DNA of 64,000 nt from Pomacea canaliculata (lineage: Eukaryota; Mollusca; Gastropoda; Architaenioglossa; Ampullariidae): contig NC_037592.1 in NCBI RefSeq assembly GCF_003073045.1, forward strand, positions 10,692,007-10,756,006. Reading direction: 5' to 3'. This document shows positions 60,781 to 64,000 of this stretch, piece after piece. The translations under genes were made by a program, and so were the position numbers. The notes under the pieces are model-generated. The model did not search any database, had not been told where the DNA came from, and worked only from the letters and a program-made list of their open reading frames with translations. Every line of letters starts with the position of its first letter. The first letter of the stretch is position 1.

Positions 60781-60947
60781 CTTTTTATCTGTAATAAATC
60801 GTGTCATACGATCTATCAGAATATTACTGAGAGGAAGGATTTCCTCAAACTGCAAGGTTTCTGCCATGGTGGCAATGTACGACGTTAAATGGTGTATTGC
60901 CTTTTTCTTTCTTCTATATGTTGAGCCCCCTTTTGATGGTTCGGTTG
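60781..60947 (-). CDS. Exon module type D, copy 3 (intact)
   Basis: 167 bp, borders and phase as in the other modules. Encodes YRRKKKAIHHLTSYIATMAE and EEILPLSNILIDRMTRFI. Confidence 0.5.
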
Positions 60948-61902
60948 CTGAAAAAATAAACACGCAAAAAGACTTCTTACACTCCGTACCTGGTTGTGTT
61001 GGTATCGATCAGTGAAGAAAGAATAGGTGAACTGCAAATAATTTATGTTATCCATACACGCATTCTGAAAACTTTCCTCACTCACTCTCGTTATTCACGC
61101 TCTTTCATCTGTTTTTTTAATTATTTTCTCGCTCTAGCTATAAACTTCAATTTTTTAAAATTATAAAATGCGAATGAAAAATATCCCCCCCCCCCCCAGC
61201 GTCCATATATAATGCCTTATCCAACTTGGTTGAGTGGCGCGAACATCAAACAACTGCCACACGCAAACTCATTACTAATTTCATTACTAATAAAATGAAA
61301 TATTGAATTTAGACATGGAATTAATAAATAAGTATTATATTTACTTTAGAGTATATATAAGTTAAATAAACGTTCTGTATTGTACGTACAAGCCCTTTCA
61401 GGTGAGCCTCGATCGTCGACACTGCCGTCGCTATCATACTGCAAATAATTTTTTAAAAAGCCTTAATTAACGTGTATAGGCACCATATGTGTATGCTTAG
61501 TAACTACTAAACCACTAATTTTTTTTATAAAAAAAAGACATTATACATGTACATATTTCAACCTATTATATAAGGTAAATAAAATTAGAAGAAACATAAG
61601 GAACATACCTCTTCGTGCAAACGCTTCTTTCCTTTTGCGATTTAAAAAAAAAAAGAGAAAAAAAGTCATTTCAAAAATTATAAAACATTAGATCTTAAAC
61701 ATTTAAGAATTTTTTTCCTCCAAGGTCATTTTAAAATCTATAATGTCAAATAAACACGCAAAAAGACTTCTTACACTGCGTACCTGGTTTTAAATTTGAT
61801 CTCAGGCATGCTGTTTTCATTTTCTGCATGTTTCAACTATTTACAAAACTTGTTCCTCTATGACCTTAGAGCCTTATAGTTACTGGCTTTATGATGGTTT
61901 AC

Positions 61903-62069
61903 CTTTTTATCTGTAATAAATCGTGTCATACGATCTATCAGAATATTACTGAGAGGAAGGATTTTCTCAAACTGCAAGGTTTCTGCCATGGTGGCAATGT
62001 ACGACGTTAAATGGTGTATTGCCTTTTTCTTTCTTCTATATGTTGAACCCCCTTTTGATGGTTCGGTTG
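61903..62069 (-). CDS. Exon module type D, copy 4 (intact)
   Basis: 167 bp; differs from copy 3 by a Glu to Lys change (EKILPLSN). It sits downstream, on the minus strand, of the transposon-family piece at 62,240-62,621, in the same order as at 60-61 kb. Confidence 0.5.
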
Positions 62070-62239
62070 CTGAAAAAATAAACACGCAAAAAGACTTCTT
62101 ACACTCCGTACCTGGTTGTGTTGGTATCGATCAGTGAAGAAAGAATAGGTGAACTGCAAATAATTTATGTTATCCATACACGCATTGTGAAAACTTTCCT
62201 CACTCACTCTCGTTATTCACGCTCTTTCATCTGCAACCT

Positions 62240-62621
62240 TCTCATAACTCCAAGACACACTAAATGCATATAATCTAATGGAAACTGTGAAACCATTCCT
62301 AAGAGTTCTGAGAGGAGATTCTCCAGTTTTGTGATTTGAAAAGCACATTTCATCAAATTGAGCATCCGTTCGAGGGAACAGCCAAGCTCAGGGTAAACAA
62401 CCTTTCCATCCTAAAATCCTTTTTGTACACACTTTTCACACGCCATAATATCGTGAATGACCTTTCACTTGCTTTACAAATGCGCAAGCTGGTGCATCAC
62501 TGATAAAACAAGACAAATTAATCTGTACACACTGAGGGATACCTTCTTGTGACGGTAAGGGGGTTGTTACCTCTGTAGATGTGGTTATCACCTTTTCCCG
62601 TGCATGAGTGAGAATGTGCAC
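62240..62621 (-). mobile_element. DYMHLVCLGV transposon ORF, central part, second copy
   Basis: Near copy of 60,079-60,500. The Trp codon of GFWDGKVV is a stop here, so it is non-functional. Confidence 0.7.
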
Positions 62622-62639
62622 CCTCAGTATTGTAGGTGC

Positions 62640-63170
62640 TAGCGTGATTTGATGTGCAACCTGAGTATCCTAGCCACTTGACTGTGTTTTCTTGCTGGCT
62701 GTGTCAAATAGTTGACTTGAGTTTTACATTCATAGAGTTCATGCCATGTCAGGATGGTTAACTGCAGTTATGATTATGATTTTTGCCTTATGATTTAGTG
62801 AACAGATAAGTGTGATAACTTGTTGCTGTGTAAAACTGTTATTGTGATTTAAGTTGCAGTTTTGGAACTGCTGTAGACCAGCCTGCGTGCGGTCTTAGTA
62901 TCTGCATTTCATAATATTTGGTGTATGCTAGTGTAACTCTGATATCGTTGTGTACGAGGGAAGTGTATGGTTCAAACTGCTTAATTTGGAAGTTTCGTGT
63001 ATTGCTATTTATTTTTGAAGTTTTGGTGTATAATAATTACTTGGACCTCCCAACCTGAAGTGATCTCGTGTTTTGTTATTGGAAAGAATGCGCATGTCCA
63101 ACTGTTGGTCGTGACACTTCTAGTTGCACAGGCCCTTGCTGTAATTTTGTCATATCCCTTACAAAGTCGT
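62640..63170. other. Unassigned stretch
   Basis: No repeat partner or gene recognised within the window; it separates the transposon-family fragments. Confidence 0.4.
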
Positions 63171-63330
63171 GTAAAAACATATTAACATCTTCGGGTTTTC
63201 TCTCCCCACAGTACAAGCCAATTACAAAAGGGTCAGTTTCTACAGGACTATATTTTCTCCCCAGAATAGGCCAAAACTGATTACATGAGGAGTGAAAGAG
63301 TGGCAGACCATCATATTTACTTGTAGGAAA
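63171..63330 (-). mobile_element. DYMHLVCLGV transposon ORF, N-terminal part
   Basis: Reads SKYDGLPLFHSSCNQFWPIL, GRKYSPVETDPFVIGLYCGE and RKPEDVNMFL without interruption, a better-kept version of 26,980-27,320. Confidence 0.75.
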
Positions 63331-63429
63331 ATGAGCAGCGTTGATCAGTTTAGAACTGGACCTTCAAGGGCCATCTGCAGGGTTAAAATTTAGACCCTTG
63401 AATATTCGCCTTTCGATGCATGAGATGGC

Positions 63430-64000
63430 ATCCTACGATGCTGAGATTGGCTATTTTACTGCACACAGGAGCCAAAAAGCATATGATACTCTAAGAAATA
63501 CAGTATACTTCGCCTTCCAGGGGAATCTACCCTTAGAGATTATAAAAATTTTTATCATCCAAAGCCTGGTTTTCAAACGAACTCGCTGGATGATTTGAAG
63601 AAAAAGCAGAGAGTTTAGTACATCATCAACGCTTTGTCGTCTTGTTGCATGACGAAATGACAATTAAATGTGACCTAGTTTTGATAAACGTTAAGGGGAA
63701 CTTGTTGAGTTTTTGGTAGTCAGGATGTACAGGCATCAACCCCTGCTACCCATGCATTAGTATTTTACATTGTAGGCTTAACTACAAATATCAGTACAAG
63801 CATTGGTTTCTTTGGCGCACAGTTACTGCAGATACTTTGTTCACACTTTTTTGGCAGGCAGTTGGTCTTGTTGAGGAAGCAGGGTTTAAAGTGATATCAT
63901 CCACAAGTGATAAGGCTCACCAAATCAAAGGCTCTATGAAATGCATGGCAGTGGTGCAGATGTTTGCTATAAAACAATAAATCTGTTTGCCAGAGAGAGA
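63430..64000 (+). mobile_element. P-element/THAP9-like transposase relic
   Basis: In several frames: SQKAYDTLRNTVYF, VVLLHDEMTIKCDLVL, FWQAVGLVEEAGFKVISST and VCYKTINLF. These are the ordered blocks of the RNase H-like part of P-element transposases, with DEMTIK bearing a catalytic Asp. Frame changes and stops between the blocks show decay. It runs off the window. Confidence 0.75.

Overview
This is animal nuclear DNA: AT-rich, with long spliced genes, canonical GT/AG introns, abundant simple repeats, LINE fragments and DNA-transposon fragments. The protein-coding content fits an invertebrate, probably a lophotrochozoan such as a gastropod mollusc. That placement is an impression from protein style, not something the sequence proves.

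Layout. (1) Positions 1-12.7 kb are mostly non-coding, with a possible tRNA-derived SINE, homopolymers and one weak exon candidate. (2) Positions 12.76-20.75 kb (minus strand) hold a complete-looking gene for the mitotic regulator Bora. I could phase 13 coding exons, giving about 1041 codons. It lies head-to-head with an MZT1/MOZART1 (gamma-tubulin ring complex) exon at 21.5 kb on the plus strand, across a short shared promoter region carrying an ETS/CRE composite motif. (3) Positions 23-30 kb are a mosaic of LINE endonuclease fragments, fragments of a DNA transposon with a DYMHLVCLGVMRRL motif, and short direct repeats. (4) Positions 29-38.76 kb hold an array on the minus strand of 167-bp exon-like modules with conserved AG/GT borders. 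Most lie in a ~1.6-kb higher-order tandem repeat (about five and a half copies). (5) A 100-N gap lies at 38,765-38,864, and the last repeat copy before it is full of small indels. (6) Positions 38.9-50.2 kb are unique and I see no firm gene. (7) Positions 50.2-59.1 kb hold a second, rearranged copy of the left side: an inverted partial MZT1-BORA block ending in a minisatellite, then directly oriented copies of the 23.4-25.7 kb and 28.3-30.2 kb blocks. (8) Positions 58.7-63.3 kb carry more of the exon modules and transposon fragments. (9) The right edge is a decayed P-element/THAP9-like transposase.

How it fits together. Bora and MZT1 both act in mitotic entry and spindle assembly. Their divergent pairing, also present in human as I recall, makes co-regulation plausible. 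The second BORA copy looks like a pseudogene: it has a frameshift, mostly amino-acid-changing substitutions, and no exons after exon 4.

The most unusual part is the exon-module array. At least 25 copies in six sequence types share the same length and splice borders and have a phase (1 in, 0 out) that forbids joining two copies in one message. This is the geometry expected of mutually exclusive exons. The modules are interleaved with fragments of one DNA-transposon family, so they could equally be amplified transposon exons.
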